Notes under the pieces: model-generated
Databases searched by the model: none
What the model was told of the DNA's origin: nothing
What the model saw: only the letters and a program-made list of their open reading frames with translations
DNA from: JAMXLJ01 sp036558745
GTDB lineage: Bacteria > Actinomycetota > Acidimicrobiia > IMCC26256 > JAMXLJ01
Direction: 5' to 3'
NCBI GenBank assembly: GCA_036558745.1
Contig: DATBEZ010000003.1
Span: 222,784-286,783, forward strand
Length of the DNA: 64,000 nt
In this document: in pieces, positions 41,151-49,439 of the stretch
Numbering within the stretch: position 1 is the first letter of the stretch
How the letters are laid out: every line of letters begins with the position of its first letter
Translations under genes and position numbers: made by a program

Positions 41151-42419
41151 TCAGGTGCCCGCGAGCACGTCCATGAGGTCGGTGGACCACCGCACCGCTT
41201 CGAAGAACGCGTCGGCCATCGCCGGCGGCGCGTCGAGCTCGGCCAGCCGGCTCGGGTCGTCCAGCTCGTACGCGAGCGTGCACTCGAGCACGCGACCGAT
41301 CGCGCCCCCGCAGTTCAACAGCGCGTCGGAGAGCTCGTCGCCGAGCGCGAGCTGCTCCACGATCTCACCGAGCGGTTGACCCAGGACGTCGGGCAGCGCC
41401 GACAACAGCCCCGCGGTGAACGACGCCGCCGCGTCGGCACCGACGCGCTGCGCGCTGATCTCGCACATCTTGGCGCGCACCAGGCCGGTCGACACACACT
41501 CCGACGAGCCGCCCGCGAGGCGGCTCATGACCATCATCGTCGTCCAGCTGCGGAGCCCGTCGACGCCGAGGAGCACCAGCGCCTGGTGCAACGACGTGAC
41601 GTGCGAAGAGAGCGAGAGGTGCGCGCTGTTGATGATGCGCAGGAGCGCGTACGCGATCGAGGGATCGCGTGCGACCGTGTCGACCGTCGTCGCGAACTCG
41701 ATGCTCGGGTCGTGGAGATCGGCGAGGAGTTGCAGCAGCACGAGACGGTTCGCGCTCGCGTGCGCCCCTCGGACGAGCGTCGGACGTTGCAACGCGTATC
41801 CCTGGAAGTACTCGAAGCCCATGTCGAGGAGACCGGGAAGCTGATCGCGGCTCTCGACCTTCTCGGCGAGCAGCTTCACCGCATACGGACGGAGCGCCTC
41901 GACGTGGCGCGCGAGCTCGTCCGGACTCAACGCGAGGACGTCGAGCTTCACGATGCGCGCCAGCTCGAGCAGCGGCTCCACCCCGTCGCGGAACACGAAG
42001 TCGTCCAGCGCGAGGGTGTGGCCCTCGTCGACGAGCCGGCGAGCGACCTCGACCACACGGTCGTCGACGACGACGTCCTCGAGGATCTCGAGCACGACGC
42101 GGTCCTTCGGGAGCGAGCTGCAGTAGCCGTCGGCGAGGAACTGGTAGGGCACGTTGACGAACGCCCGCAGGTCGCCGACGAGCTGATCGACACCGATGTC
42201 GACGAACGCGGTCGTCAGCACCCTCGAGGTCGCGACGTCGCCGTCGTACGGCTCGACGTCGGCCGCCGACGCGCGACGGAAGAGCAACTCGTACGCGACG
42301 AGGCGGAAGTGGGCGTCGTAGATCGCCTGCCGGGCGACGACGGCCTGCGCGGCCGGGCTCGCGCCGGGCGGCTCCGGACCGGCCGGTGCGGCGTGCGGAG
42401 CGACCCGACTGCCGTCCAT
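41151..42419 (-). CDS. Degenerate EAL plus HDOD signalling protein (YuxH-like)
   Basis: A 422-residue protein. The N-terminal EAL-type domain (about 25-220) has AYELLFRRA in place of the EAL motif, LALDDFVFRDG where active enzymes have DDFGTG, and FEYFQGYALQRP near its end. Several metal ligands of active c-di-GMP phosphodiesterases appear replaced, so it is probably a sensor rather than an enzyme. An HDOD domain follows (LLQLLADL to about 400, with IAYALLRIINSAHLSLSSHV). The layout equals YuxH-type proteins. Start ATG 42419 has only a weak site. It faces the REC-HDOD gene. Confidence 0.8.
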   Translation of the reverse strand: MDGSRVAPHAAPAGPEPPGASPAAQAVVARQAIYDAHFRLVAYELLFRRASAADVEPYDGDVATSRVLTTAFVDIGVDQLVGDLRAFVNVPYQFLADGYCSSLPKDRVVLEILEDVVVDDRVVEVARRLVDEGHTLALDDFVFRDGVEPLLELARIVKLDVLALSPDELARHVEALRPYAVKLLAEKVESRDQLPGLLDMGFEYFQGYALQRPTLVRGAHASANRLVLLQLLADLHDPSIEFATTVDTVARDPSIAYALLRIINSAHLSLSSHVTSLHQALVLLGVDGLRSWTTMMVMSRLAGGSSECVSTGLVRAKMCEISAQRVGADAAASFTAGLLSALPDVLGQPLGEIVEQLALGDELSDALLNCGGAIGRVLECTLAYELDDPSRLAELDAPPAMADAFFEAVRWSTDLMDVLAGT

Positions 42420-42550
42420 CTCGTGACCATCGGCACACGCGGGAGGGCCCTGACCTCGCACGACGCGCTCCTGCGGGCTGTCACGCGCGTCGTGACGAAT
42501 GCGCGTGACGAGCGGCGTGGCGAGGCCCTGTGCCGCGGTGCGGGCAGCGA

Positions 42551-42724
42551 TCAGGCGGCGTCGGCGTCGGAGAAGGCAGGCGCCGGGTCGGCCGCGCCGT
42601 CCTCGGCGGTGACGCCGTGGACCGGGTCGCGTCGAGCCGCGACCCGCGCGCCGAGATGCAGCGCGCCTTCGATGGCGACGAGCACCAACGCGAACACCAG
42701 CAGACCCAGGACGTTGCTCGACAT
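42551..42724 (-). CDS. Small single-pass membrane protein, hypothetical
   Basis: A 57-residue protein with an N-terminal hydrophobic helix (NVLGLLVFALVLVAIEGALH) and an Ala/Asp-rich tail. The ATG at 42724 has ACGAGAG just upstream; ATG 42742 is an alternative. It lies upstream of the EAL-HDOD gene on the same strand with a 131-base gap in which I see no further gene. Function unknown. Confidence 0.5.
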   Translation of the reverse strand: MSSNVLGLLVFALVLVAIEGALHLGARVAARRDPVHGVTAEDGAADPAPAFSDADAA

Positions 42725-42878
42725 CTCTCGTTCCAACCCCATCGCCGCGACCGCTCATCCGTTCCTGCCCGTGACACGCGCCACGTCACCCTTCGTGGTC
42801 GCGTCGCTCCGTGGGCTCCACCGTTGTCGCGCCGGCCGGTTAACGCCGCGCAAAGCGTCGTCGCCCGACCCCTCGCCG

Positions 42879-42922
42879 GTTGGGACACGATCCGGTGCCC
42901 GAGCACCGGATCGTGTCCCAAC
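42879..42922 (-). terminator. Perfect 20-bp-stem hairpin after the PQQ-propeller gene
   Basis: Arms 42879-42898 and 42903-42922 are perfect 20-base complements around a 4-base loop (CCGA). On the minus strand it starts 22 bases after the propeller gene stop. It is the strongest local hairpin noticed in the window. Confidence 0.7.
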
Positions 42923-42944
42923 GGCGCCTCGTGGGGGTGGATCG

Positions 42945-44492
42945 TCAGCGGCCCCCGAGGGACGAGAGCGGGGGGCGGCCGGACGGCGTGAACGCGACGA
43001 CGCCGTCGGGTGATCCCTGCTGCGACGCGCCCGTCCCGAGCACGAGGGTGTCGGCAACGACCGCGATCCCCGACCAATTGGGCGCGTCGAGCGGGAGCCG
43101 GGTCAGCTCGGCGCCGGTCGTCGCGTCACGGACGACCACCGTGTCGGCGAGCGCAGGCCCGTTGAACGTCATGCCGCCGGCGACGGTGGTCGGCGCGAAC
43201 GACGCCACACCCGTGCCCTGCCAGAGCACCCCGCCGTCGCGCGCGTCGAGCGCGTGCGCCGTCGGCTCCTGGAGCGCCGTGTCGCGCGGGTTCGCCGGGT
43301 CGCACACCGTGGGCCCGTTGCTCTCGAAGCGCCCGAAGTCGCCGAGCGCGGTCGACCCGTACACGTGCCCGCCGTCGTAGGCCGTCGTCGCGATGAACCC
43401 GCCCGAGAACCCGCCGAACACGACGTTCGTGTGCCAGCGCTCCCGCCCCGTCGCCGGGTCGAGGGAGTAGTACGTCCCGTCCTTGCCGCCGGCACCGAGG
43501 AAGAACGCGCGTCCGGAGCGGTCCACGCCGGCGTTGGGCGTCGCGCCGAAGTCGAGGTCGCACAACGCGTCCTGGCGTGGAGGCCGGTACGACCACGCGA
43601 CCCGACCGTCGCGCACACGCACCGCGATGATCGCCTCGGTCAGGGGTTCGGGGTTGCGGAAGTGACAGTCCGACGTGTCGAACACGACGAGACCGAGACG
43701 GGGCAGCAACGTTCCCGACGACCACACGTTGCCGCACCCGTCGTTGAGGATGGTCCCGGTGTCGTCGACGTCGGTCTCGAGCCTCCAGACCGGCGCGCCC
43801 GTGTCGAGACTCGCCGCTGCGATGTAGCCCCGGCGTCCGCGCGCGCCGTCGACGGACAGGCCGAAGATCACCTTGCCGTCCGCGACGACCGGCGACGAGA
43901 AGATCCGCGCGTCGTCGTGCACCGGATCGGGCGGGAGCTCGGGTCGCCCGGTGTACGCGTGCTTCCACACGAGCGCGCCCGTGCGCGCGTCGAGCGCGTA
44001 CAAGGTGTAGCCGCCGCCGAAGATGACGAGGTCGGGACGGTGGTGATCGCCGGGCTGGTACCACGCGGACGAGGTAACCATCCCGCCGTCGGAGCTGATA
44101 TCGCGCGGCTCGACGCCCGGCTGCGGCGACACCGCGGGCTGCGCATCGAGGCGGTAGGTCCACCGGGGCGCCCCGGTTCGCAGGTCGATCGCGTAGAACG
44201 CACCGTCCCAGGAACCGACGTAGACGGTGCCGTGCACGACGGTCGGTGTCGCGGTCACCGCGTCGCCGGTCCGGAACTCCCAAGCCTTGCGCAACGACGG
44301 CGCCTGGCCTGGCGTCAGCGTGGTGCGGGCCGCGAACGTGTGCTGCGGGTTCTGGCCGTAGGTCGGCCAGTCCCAGAACCCGACTCGGCCCCCGGGCAGC
44401 GGGCCTCCCACCCGGACCGTGCACCCGAACGACGTCAGCGCGCACGCGAGCGCGGCGCACGCCACCACGATCGTGTGGAAACGCTTCCCCAT
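42945..44492 (-). CDS. Secreted PQQ-type beta-propeller protein
   Basis: A 515-residue protein with an N-terminal signal (IVVACAALACALTSFGC; a possible but atypical lipobox). It carries repeated propeller blades of the PQQ-dehydrogenase/BamB type: TPTVVHGTVYVGSWDGAFYA with IDLRTGAPRWTYRL, LYALDARTGALVWKHAY, IAAASLDTGAPVWRLE and YYSLDPATGRERWHTN. Cys pairs (DGCGN, FDTSDC, ALCDL) may form disulfides. No calcium or PQQ-binding catalytic residues were identified, so a structural or binding role is more likely than dehydrogenase. It ends at a 20-bp hairpin and is divergent from the AAA-cyclase gene. Confidence 0.75.
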   Translation of the reverse strand: MGKRFHTIVVACAALACALTSFGCTVRVGGPLPGGRVGFWDWPTYGQNPQHTFAARTTLTPGQAPSLRKAWEFRTGDAVTATPTVVHGTVYVGSWDGAFYAIDLRTGAPRWTYRLDAQPAVSPQPGVEPRDISSDGGMVTSSAWYQPGDHHRPDLVIFGGGYTLYALDARTGALVWKHAYTGRPELPPDPVHDDARIFSSPVVADGKVIFGLSVDGARGRRGYIAAASLDTGAPVWRLETDVDDTGTILNDGCGNVWSSGTLLPRLGLVVFDTSDCHFRNPEPLTEAIIAVRVRDGRVAWSYRPPRQDALCDLDFGATPNAGVDRSGRAFFLGAGGKDGTYYSLDPATGRERWHTNVVFGGFSGGFIATTAYDGGHVYGSTALGDFGRFESNGPTVCDPANPRDTALQEPTAHALDARDGGVLWQGTGVASFAPTTVAGGMTFNGPALADTVVVRDATTGAELTRLPLDAPNWSGIAVVADTLVLGTGASQQGSPDGVVAFTPSGRPPLSSLGGR

Positions 44493-44498
44493 CCGCCG

Positions 44499-44515
44499 GC
44501 CCCCAGTCGGGGTGA
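44499..44515. promoter_or_regulatory. Partial island palindrome
   Basis: GCCCCCA-GTC-GGGGTGA has a good right arm and a left arm differing at two main positions. It lies 7 bases before the PQQ gene start, in the gap shared with the AAA-cyclase gene. Confidence 0.4.
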
Positions 44516-44667
44516 CGCTACCGTCACGTCTTCCGGACCGACAAGGGCGCCGACGTGCGGATATCACGAACCGCGCGCATGCGACTTCTGTGTCCGAGGT
44601 AACAAAACCGTTCTGCCTTCGCGGCGGTACTCCTCTCGGGGGCCGAGACCTCGAAGGGGTGGACAGC

Positions 44668-46590
44668 GTGAGCCGGTGTGACATTCGCGACGGGGCGGCG
44701 CGGATCACGAGCCCGGTGCTCGTCGGTCGCGCGCGGGAGCTCTCGACGCTCGAGCGCGTCTACGAGCGGTCCCTCGGCGGGACGCCGGGCGGGATCGTCA
44801 TCGGCGGTGAGGCCGGCGTCGGCAAGACCCGGCTCGTCGCGGACTTCTGCGCTGGGGCCGAGGCTCGCGGGGCGCGCGTGGTCACCGGCCGGTGCGTCCC
44901 CGCGACGGAGGGTCTGGTGCCGTTCGCACCCGTCGTCGACGCGGTACGAGCGATCGTCGACGCTGCCGACCTGCACGTGGACTTCGACACCAGCGGATGC
45001 CTGTTGCCGACGGCCGTGCGCGCGCTGGGCGACGCGATCCTCGGCGCGACGAGCGGCGGCGGCTCGTTGAGCGCGGCCTACGCACCGGTGTTCGAGCTGG
45101 TCGTGAGCTTCCTGCGGCGCCTCATCGCGCTGGAGTCGGTCGTGCTCGTCATCGAGGACATGCACTGGGCCGACGCGTCCACGCGCGACCTGCTCGCGTA
45201 CGTGCTGGGCGCGGTGCAGCATGGGCGCCTCGTCGTGGTCGCCACCTACCGCAACGACGAGATGCCGTCGACCCGTCTGCTGCGCCCGTGGCTCGCCGAG
45301 CTCCACCGCGCCGGCGCCGAGCGGATCGACCTCGCAGGCCTCTCCCGCGTCGACGTCGAGGCGCAGATCGTTGGCATCCTCGGCGACGCGCCGAGCGCGT
45401 GCCTGGCCGACGAGGTCTTCACCCGCGGCCAGGGCAACCCGTTCTTCACCGAAGAGCTCGTCGCGGCGCGCGGTGAACCGGGAACGCTGCCGGCGGTCCT
45501 GCGCGAGGCGTTGCTCGCGCGCATGGCCCGTCTGGACGAAGGGCACCGGCTGTTGCTCGGGCTGGCCGCCGCCGCCGGGCGACGGGTGTCGCACGATGTC
45601 CTCGCGGCAGCGGCTCGGCGGCCCGAAAGCGAGCTGCTCGTGCTGCTGCGCGAGGCGATCGAGGCGCAGATCCTCACGGTCGATCCCGACGACGACACGT
45701 ACGCGTTCCGTCACTCACTGATGCAGGAAGTGGTCTATGGCGAGCTGCTCCCCGGTGAGCGGGCGATGCTGCACCGGGCGCTGGCCGAGGCGCTCAGCCT
45801 CGCCCCGGGCGCGGGCAGCGACCTCGCGAGCCGGGCCGAGCTCGCGCACCACTGGTACGCCGCGCACGAGTGGGACCGCGCGCTCGAGGCGAGCGTGGCC
45901 GCGGCGTTGCTGGCCGAGAACGCTGGGGCGCTCAACGAGGCGGAGCAGCTCTTCGAGCGCGCGATCACCCTGTGGGCGCGCGTGCCACAACCGGCCCTCG
46001 AGCTCGACCTGGTCGACCTCTACCAGCACACCGCGGAGGCCGCGCACCGTAGCGGTCACGACGCGCACGCGCTCGAGCTCATCACGACGGCGCGCGACCT
46101 CGACCCGGAGCGCGTGCTGCGCACGGTTCTCTTCACCGACATCGTCGCGTCGACGGAGCGCGCCGCCGAGCTCGGTGACCAGCGCTGGCGCGCCGTCCTC
46201 GACGACCACGACGACAGCATCCAGCGCGTCGTGTCGGAACACCGCGGACGGATGGTGAAGTCGACCGGCGACGGCGTCATGGCGGTGTTCGACGGCCCCG
46301 GCTCCGCCGTTCGCGCCGCTCAGGCCGCAGTGTCGGAGCTGCGCGGCCGCGGCACGCTGATCCGCGCCGGACTCCACACCGGCGAGGTCGAGCTGCGGGG
46401 CGACGACATCTCCGGAATCGCGGTCCACATCGCCGCACACGTGTGCGCGCTCGCGCCGCCCGGTGAGGTGCTCGCGACGCGAACGATCAAGGACCTGGTC
46501 ACTGGCTCCGACATCGCGTTCACGGACCACGGCACCCACGCGCTCAAGGGGATCCCGGACGAGTGGGACCTGGTCGCGGTGTCGGCCTAG
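44668..46590 (+). CDS. AAA-ATPase fused to a C-terminal class III cyclase domain
   Basis: A 640-residue protein. The N-terminal AAA_16-type ATPase has Walker A GGEAGVGKTR (about 47-55) and Walker B VVLVIEDMHWADAS, followed by helical regions. The last ~150 residues are a class III adenylate/guanylate cyclase domain: metal Asp in VLFTDIVASTERA, the second in KSTGDGVMAVF, and HTGEVELRGDDISGIAVH. The usual transition-state Asn and Arg positions read AVHIAAHV, both His, so activity is uncertain. Most such fusions place the cyclase first; here it is last. GTG 44668 has GAAGGGG upstream. Confidence 0.85.
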   Translation: MSRCDIRDGAARITSPVLVGRARELSTLERVYERSLGGTPGGIVIGGEAGVGKTRLVADFCAGAEARGARVVTGRCVPATEGLVPFAPVVDAVRAIVDAADLHVDFDTSGCLLPTAVRALGDAILGATSGGGSLSAAYAPVFELVVSFLRRLIALESVVLVIEDMHWADASTRDLLAYVLGAVQHGRLVVVATYRNDEMPSTRLLRPWLAELHRAGAERIDLAGLSRVDVEAQIVGILGDAPSACLADEVFTRGQGNPFFTEELVAARGEPGTLPAVLREALLARMARLDEGHRLLLGLAAAAGRRVSHDVLAAAARRPESELLVLLREAIEAQILTVDPDDDTYAFRHSLMQEVVYGELLPGERAMLHRALAEALSLAPGAGSDLASRAELAHHWYAAHEWDRALEASVAAALLAENAGALNEAEQLFERAITLWARVPQPALELDLVDLYQHTAEAAHRSGHDAHALELITTARDLDPERVLRTVLFTDIVASTERAAELGDQRWRAVLDDHDDSIQRVVSEHRGRMVKSTGDGVMAVFDGPGSAVRAAQAAVSELRGRGTLIRAGLHTGEVELRGDDISGIAVHIAAHVCALAPPGEVLATRTIKDLVTGSDIAFTDHGTHALKGIPDEWDLVAVSA

Positions 46591-46668
46591 TGCTTCACCT
46601 CCGGTTCACGCCGCCCGGCCGCGGGTAGACCCGTGCCGTCCGCGTCGCGGGTGGCTTCCGGAGGACCC

Positions 46669-47124
46669 ATGGCTCACACAGCCCTACGCGTCGGTGCACG
46701 ACCCGACGACGTGTTCGACGTGTTGCTCGACGCGAGCGCGTACCCCTGCTGGGTCGTCGGCGCGCGCCGTCTGCGCGAGGTCGATCCGGGCTGGCCCGCG
46801 CCCGGCACCCGTTTTCATCACGCGATCGGTCTCGGACCGTTCGAGCTGCGCGACACGACCTGCATGGTCGACTGGGTGCGACCACGATGCGTGGCGCTGG
46901 AGGCACGCTTTCGGCCGGCGGGGATCGCGAAGGTCACGATCACGGTGCGTCCCGAGGGTGGTGCCTCGGTGATCGAGATCGACGAGCAACCGTTGGAGGG
47001 CCCGGTCCAGGGGCTCTGGGGACGGGTGCTCGACGAGGCGGTGCGGCTGCGCAACGCGATCTCGCTCCGGCGGCTCGGACGTCTCGTCGATCGACGCTCG
47101 ACGGAAGCGGTCCGCCGCGCCTGA
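46669..47124 (+). CDS. SRPBCC (START-like) protein
   Basis: A 151-residue protein with the SRPBCC/polyketide-cyclase-like pattern: RPDDVFDVLLDASAYPCWVV near the N-terminus, a strand-rich centre (FELRDTTCMVDWVRP, RCVALEARFRPAG, KVTITVRPEGGASVIEIDE) and a long C-terminal helix (WGRVLDEAVRLRNAISLRR). Such folds bind hydrophobic ligands. GGAGG lies 5 bases before the ATG. It follows the AAA-cyclase by about 80 bases and is convergent, 3 bases apart, with the response regulator. Ligand unknown. Confidence 0.75.
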   Translation: MAHTALRVGARPDDVFDVLLDASAYPCWVVGARRLREVDPGWPAPGTRFHHAIGLGPFELRDTTCMVDWVRPRCVALEARFRPAGIAKVTITVRPEGGASVIEIDEQPLEGPVQGLWGRVLDEAVRLRNAISLRRLGRLVDRRSTEAVRRA

Positions 47125-47127
47125 GAG

Positions 47128-47766
47128 TCACGGGCGACGGCCCTGCTCCCCGAGCACGTGCGCGTGCGCGATCGCCGTGGCCTGCACCCGGTTGCGCACG
47201 TCGAGCTTCGCGTAGAGCGACCGCAACTGCGTCTTGACCGTGTTCACGCTCACGTACAGGTGCCGCGCGATCTGCTCGTTGGTCATGCCGGTCGGCAGGA
47301 GCGCGAGGATCTCGCTCTCACGCTCGGTCAGGCCCTCGTCTCGACCCGGCCAGGTGATCGGTTCTTCGATCCGGCCCCGTTGCGACCGCTGCGTGATCAT
47401 CACCGGCTCGTGCCGCGCCGCGGCGAGGATGCCTTCGACGATCACATCGGGAGCCGCGGTCTTCGTGATGAAGCCGTGCGCACCCGCTTCCATCACGCGG
47501 TTCACGAGGACAGGGTCGTCGGAGAAGCTGAACACGACCACCGCGCCGGCGTCGGGGTCGGCCACGAGCTCCCTGGTGCGGCTCACGAAGTCGACGCGCT
47601 CGCCGAATGTGTCGAAGAGGGTCACGTCGACGCTGCGATGCGGCGTCCTCGCGATCGTGACCTCGACCACGGTCAACCGGTCACGATGCGGCGCGAGGAG
47701 TGCCTGCAGCCCCGCGAGCACGATGCTGTAGTCGTCCACCAACGCGACGCGCACGGGTTCGGCCAT
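47128..47766 (-). CDS. NarL/LuxR-type response regulator
   Basis: A 212-residue protein. The receiver domain has RVALVDDYSIVLAGL, the likely phospho-Asp in VDVTLFDTFGE, and Lys in HGFITKTAAP. The C-terminal HTH reads LTERESEILALLPTGMTNEQ, SVNTVKTQLRSLYAKLDVRN, closely similar to the HTHs of the three MalT-like proteins. ATG 47766 is chosen; ATG 47778 gives four more residues. No histidine kinase gene is adjacent. A near-perfect island palindrome lies 35 bases upstream, shared with the divergent STAS gene. Confidence 0.85.
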   Translation of the reverse strand: MAEPVRVALVDDYSIVLAGLQALLAPHRDRLTVVEVTIARTPHRSVDVTLFDTFGERVDFVSRTRELVADPDAGAVVVFSFSDDPVLVNRVMEAGAHGFITKTAAPDVIVEGILAAARHEPVMITQRSQRGRIEEPITWPGRDEGLTERESEILALLPTGMTNEQIARHLYVSVNTVKTQLRSLYAKLDVRNRVQATAIAHAHVLGEQGRRP

Positions 47767-47800
47767 GGTCCATTCCATGCCCGGGACTGCGCCGCTCGAA

Positions 47801-47816
47801 TCACCCGACCGGGTGA
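47801..47816. promoter_or_regulatory. Island palindrome with 2-base centre
   Basis: TCACCCG-AC-CGGGTGA has perfect 7-bp arms but a centre one base shorter than the standard. It lies between the divergent response regulator (35 bases) and STAS gene (107 bases). Confidence 0.6.
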
Positions 47817-47922
47817 TTGAGTTCGGCGCGGGCGCCTCGTACCGTCGACGGGAGCGGGGCGGCGTGGGTGACGCAACGTGCCGCGACCACTCCCGTGATC
47901 TCCCCCGCCCAGAGGTACATCC

Positions 47923-48366
47923 GTGCGACCTGATGCCGACTTCTCGAAACCGCGGACCGAGCACGCGTCCTGGACCGGAGGCTCCGACGGCCTGGCCGAC
48001 CCGCTCTCGATGCTCGTGTCCCGAACCCACGGTCAGATCGTCGTGCACCTGAAGGGCGAGCTCGACATGGCCACGGCACCGGCCTTGGCCGCGTGTCTCG
48101 AACGGCTCCGGCCGACCCGCCCGGACACGGTCGTCGTCGACGTCTCCCGCCTCGACTTCTGCGACTCGTCGGGACTCAACGTGCTGATCCGGTTCAACCG
48201 GCGCGCACAGCACGACGGCGTACGTCTCGCGCTGCGAGCGCCGTCGGGCGCGCTCCGCCGGCTGCTCCAGCTCACGCACCTGGACGACCTCGTCGAGGCC
48301 ACGGACGCGACGACACTACGTGGCGTACCCCCCGAGGTCGATCAGGACGCGACCGAGCACCAGTAG
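47923..48366 (+). CDS. STAS-domain anti-sigma-factor antagonist (second copy)
   Basis: A 147-residue SpoIIAA/RsbV-like protein with KGELDMATAPALAACLERLR and the phospho-site loop VSRLDFCDSSGLNVLIRF, where the second Ser of DSSG is expected to be the kinase target. A ~30-residue polar N-terminal extension is extra relative to typical 100-110-residue members. GTG 47923 follows AGAGGT. The 3' end overlaps the convergent TIM-barrel gene by 25 bases. It shares a divergent palindromic promoter with the LuxR response regulator. Confidence 0.85.
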   Translation: MRPDADFSKPRTEHASWTGGSDGLADPLSMLVSRTHGQIVVHLKGELDMATAPALAACLERLRPTRPDTVVVDVSRLDFCDSSGLNVLIRFNRRAQHDGVRLALRAPSGALRRLLQLTHLDDLVEATDATTLRGVPPEVDQDATEHQ

Positions 48367-49316
48367 TCGCGCTGCTGCACGTCGATGTGGACGGTGAGCG
48401 GGACGTCGAGTCGCGTGATCTCCGTGACCCCGGGATCCACCGTGTAACGCGCGCCGTCGCCGACGAACGACAGGTATCGCGGGTGGTACGGGAAAGGCTC
48501 GAGGACGTTGACGTCCGGAACCATCCCCGAATAGCCGGACGGCGCGAAGCCGTACGCGTCGAGGTTCCACGCGATGGCCATCGCCTCGCTCATGCGGAAG
48601 TACGTGAGCAGCTGCTGGCGCGGCGTCACCGAGTAGTCCGCGGAGCTGACCGTCGCGATCTTCACCCCGAGCTGGTCTCGGTACTTGATCGCAGAGTCGG
48701 CAAGGCGCCGCGCGTCGACCATCCACCGGTAGCCGCTGGTGTCCGCGAACGCAGCCGTGCTCACGACCCAGCTCTCGAGCAGGTAGGAGTCGTCCGGACC
48801 GAGGTGGGGCGGCTCAGCCGTCGGGTTGAACTGCTCGTCGACGCCGGACCCGAGCACGTCGTCGGGCACATCGGTGTTGACCATCACGGCCATGCCCAGG
48901 TCGTGCACTGCGTCGACCATCGTGTTCTGACGTGCGCGGCCGGTGCCGAACGAGTAGCCCGCGAGGTCGAAGAAGATCGAGTCCGCGCCGCTCGCCTGCC
49001 ATTGCCGCACGTGCGCGCGCATGGTCTCGACCGGTAGGTCGGACGCGGCGACCGACAGGTCGATGTACCCGAAGACGCGCAGCGCAGGCTTGGCGGCCCG
49101 CATGCGCTCGATGATGTCGACGGTCGACGCGTGGTAGTCGTGGCCCGGGTCCTGGAGACCGACACCGAAGACGACGACGTCCCAGGTGCAGAACAGCTCC
49201 GCGGCCGAGGCTGCGTCCCAGATCCCGTTCACGCCCTCAGGGATCCCGTAGTAGATGAGGAGCTTCGGCGGGAGTGGGCGCGGCGCGGATGCGTCGACCG
49301 GCTGCGGGGCGGACAT
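48342..49316 (-). CDS. TIM-barrel glycoside-hydrolase-like protein
   Basis: A 324-residue protein resembling the MJ1477/TM1410 and GH114-like group. LLIYYGIPEGVNGIWDAASA, VVVFGVGLQDPGHDYHAS, FGYIDLSVAASDLPVETM and DSIFFDLAGYSFGTGRARQN are alternating strand and helix elements of a (beta/alpha)8 barrel. A central Asp in IFFDLAGY is a candidate active-site residue. No signal peptide is seen, so it would act inside the cell unless exported another way. There is no ribosome site, but TACAGT nine bases before the ATG suggests a leaderless message. Substrate unknown. Confidence 0.65.
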   Translation of the reverse strand: MSAPQPVDASAPRPLPPKLLIYYGIPEGVNGIWDAASAAELFCTWDVVVFGVGLQDPGHDYHASTVDIIERMRAAKPALRVFGYIDLSVAASDLPVETMRAHVRQWQASGADSIFFDLAGYSFGTGRARQNTMVDAVHDLGMAVMVNTDVPDDVLGSGVDEQFNPTAEPPHLGPDDSYLLESWVVSTAAFADTSGYRWMVDARRLADSAIKYRDQLGVKIATVSSADYSVTPRQQLLTYFRMSEAMAIAWNLDAYGFAPSGYSGMVPDVNVLEPFPYHPRYLSFVGDGARYTVDPGVTEITRLDVPLTVHIDVQQRDYWCSVAS

Positions 49317-49439
49317 GCGCCGCGGACTGTAACGGCAGGCCACGCCCCGGATGGTCGTTTCACCCCGCCGCGTGCCCGACCCGCCGGAAACCGCGCACCG
49401 ACCACGAGTACGATCCCGCCCGTGGCGCGTGAGGTGGCG

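Noticed and set aside
49360..49366. Possible island palindrome between the TIM-barrel and GT-C-like genes
   Set aside because: Only the left half (TCACCCC) is present; the right half does not match.
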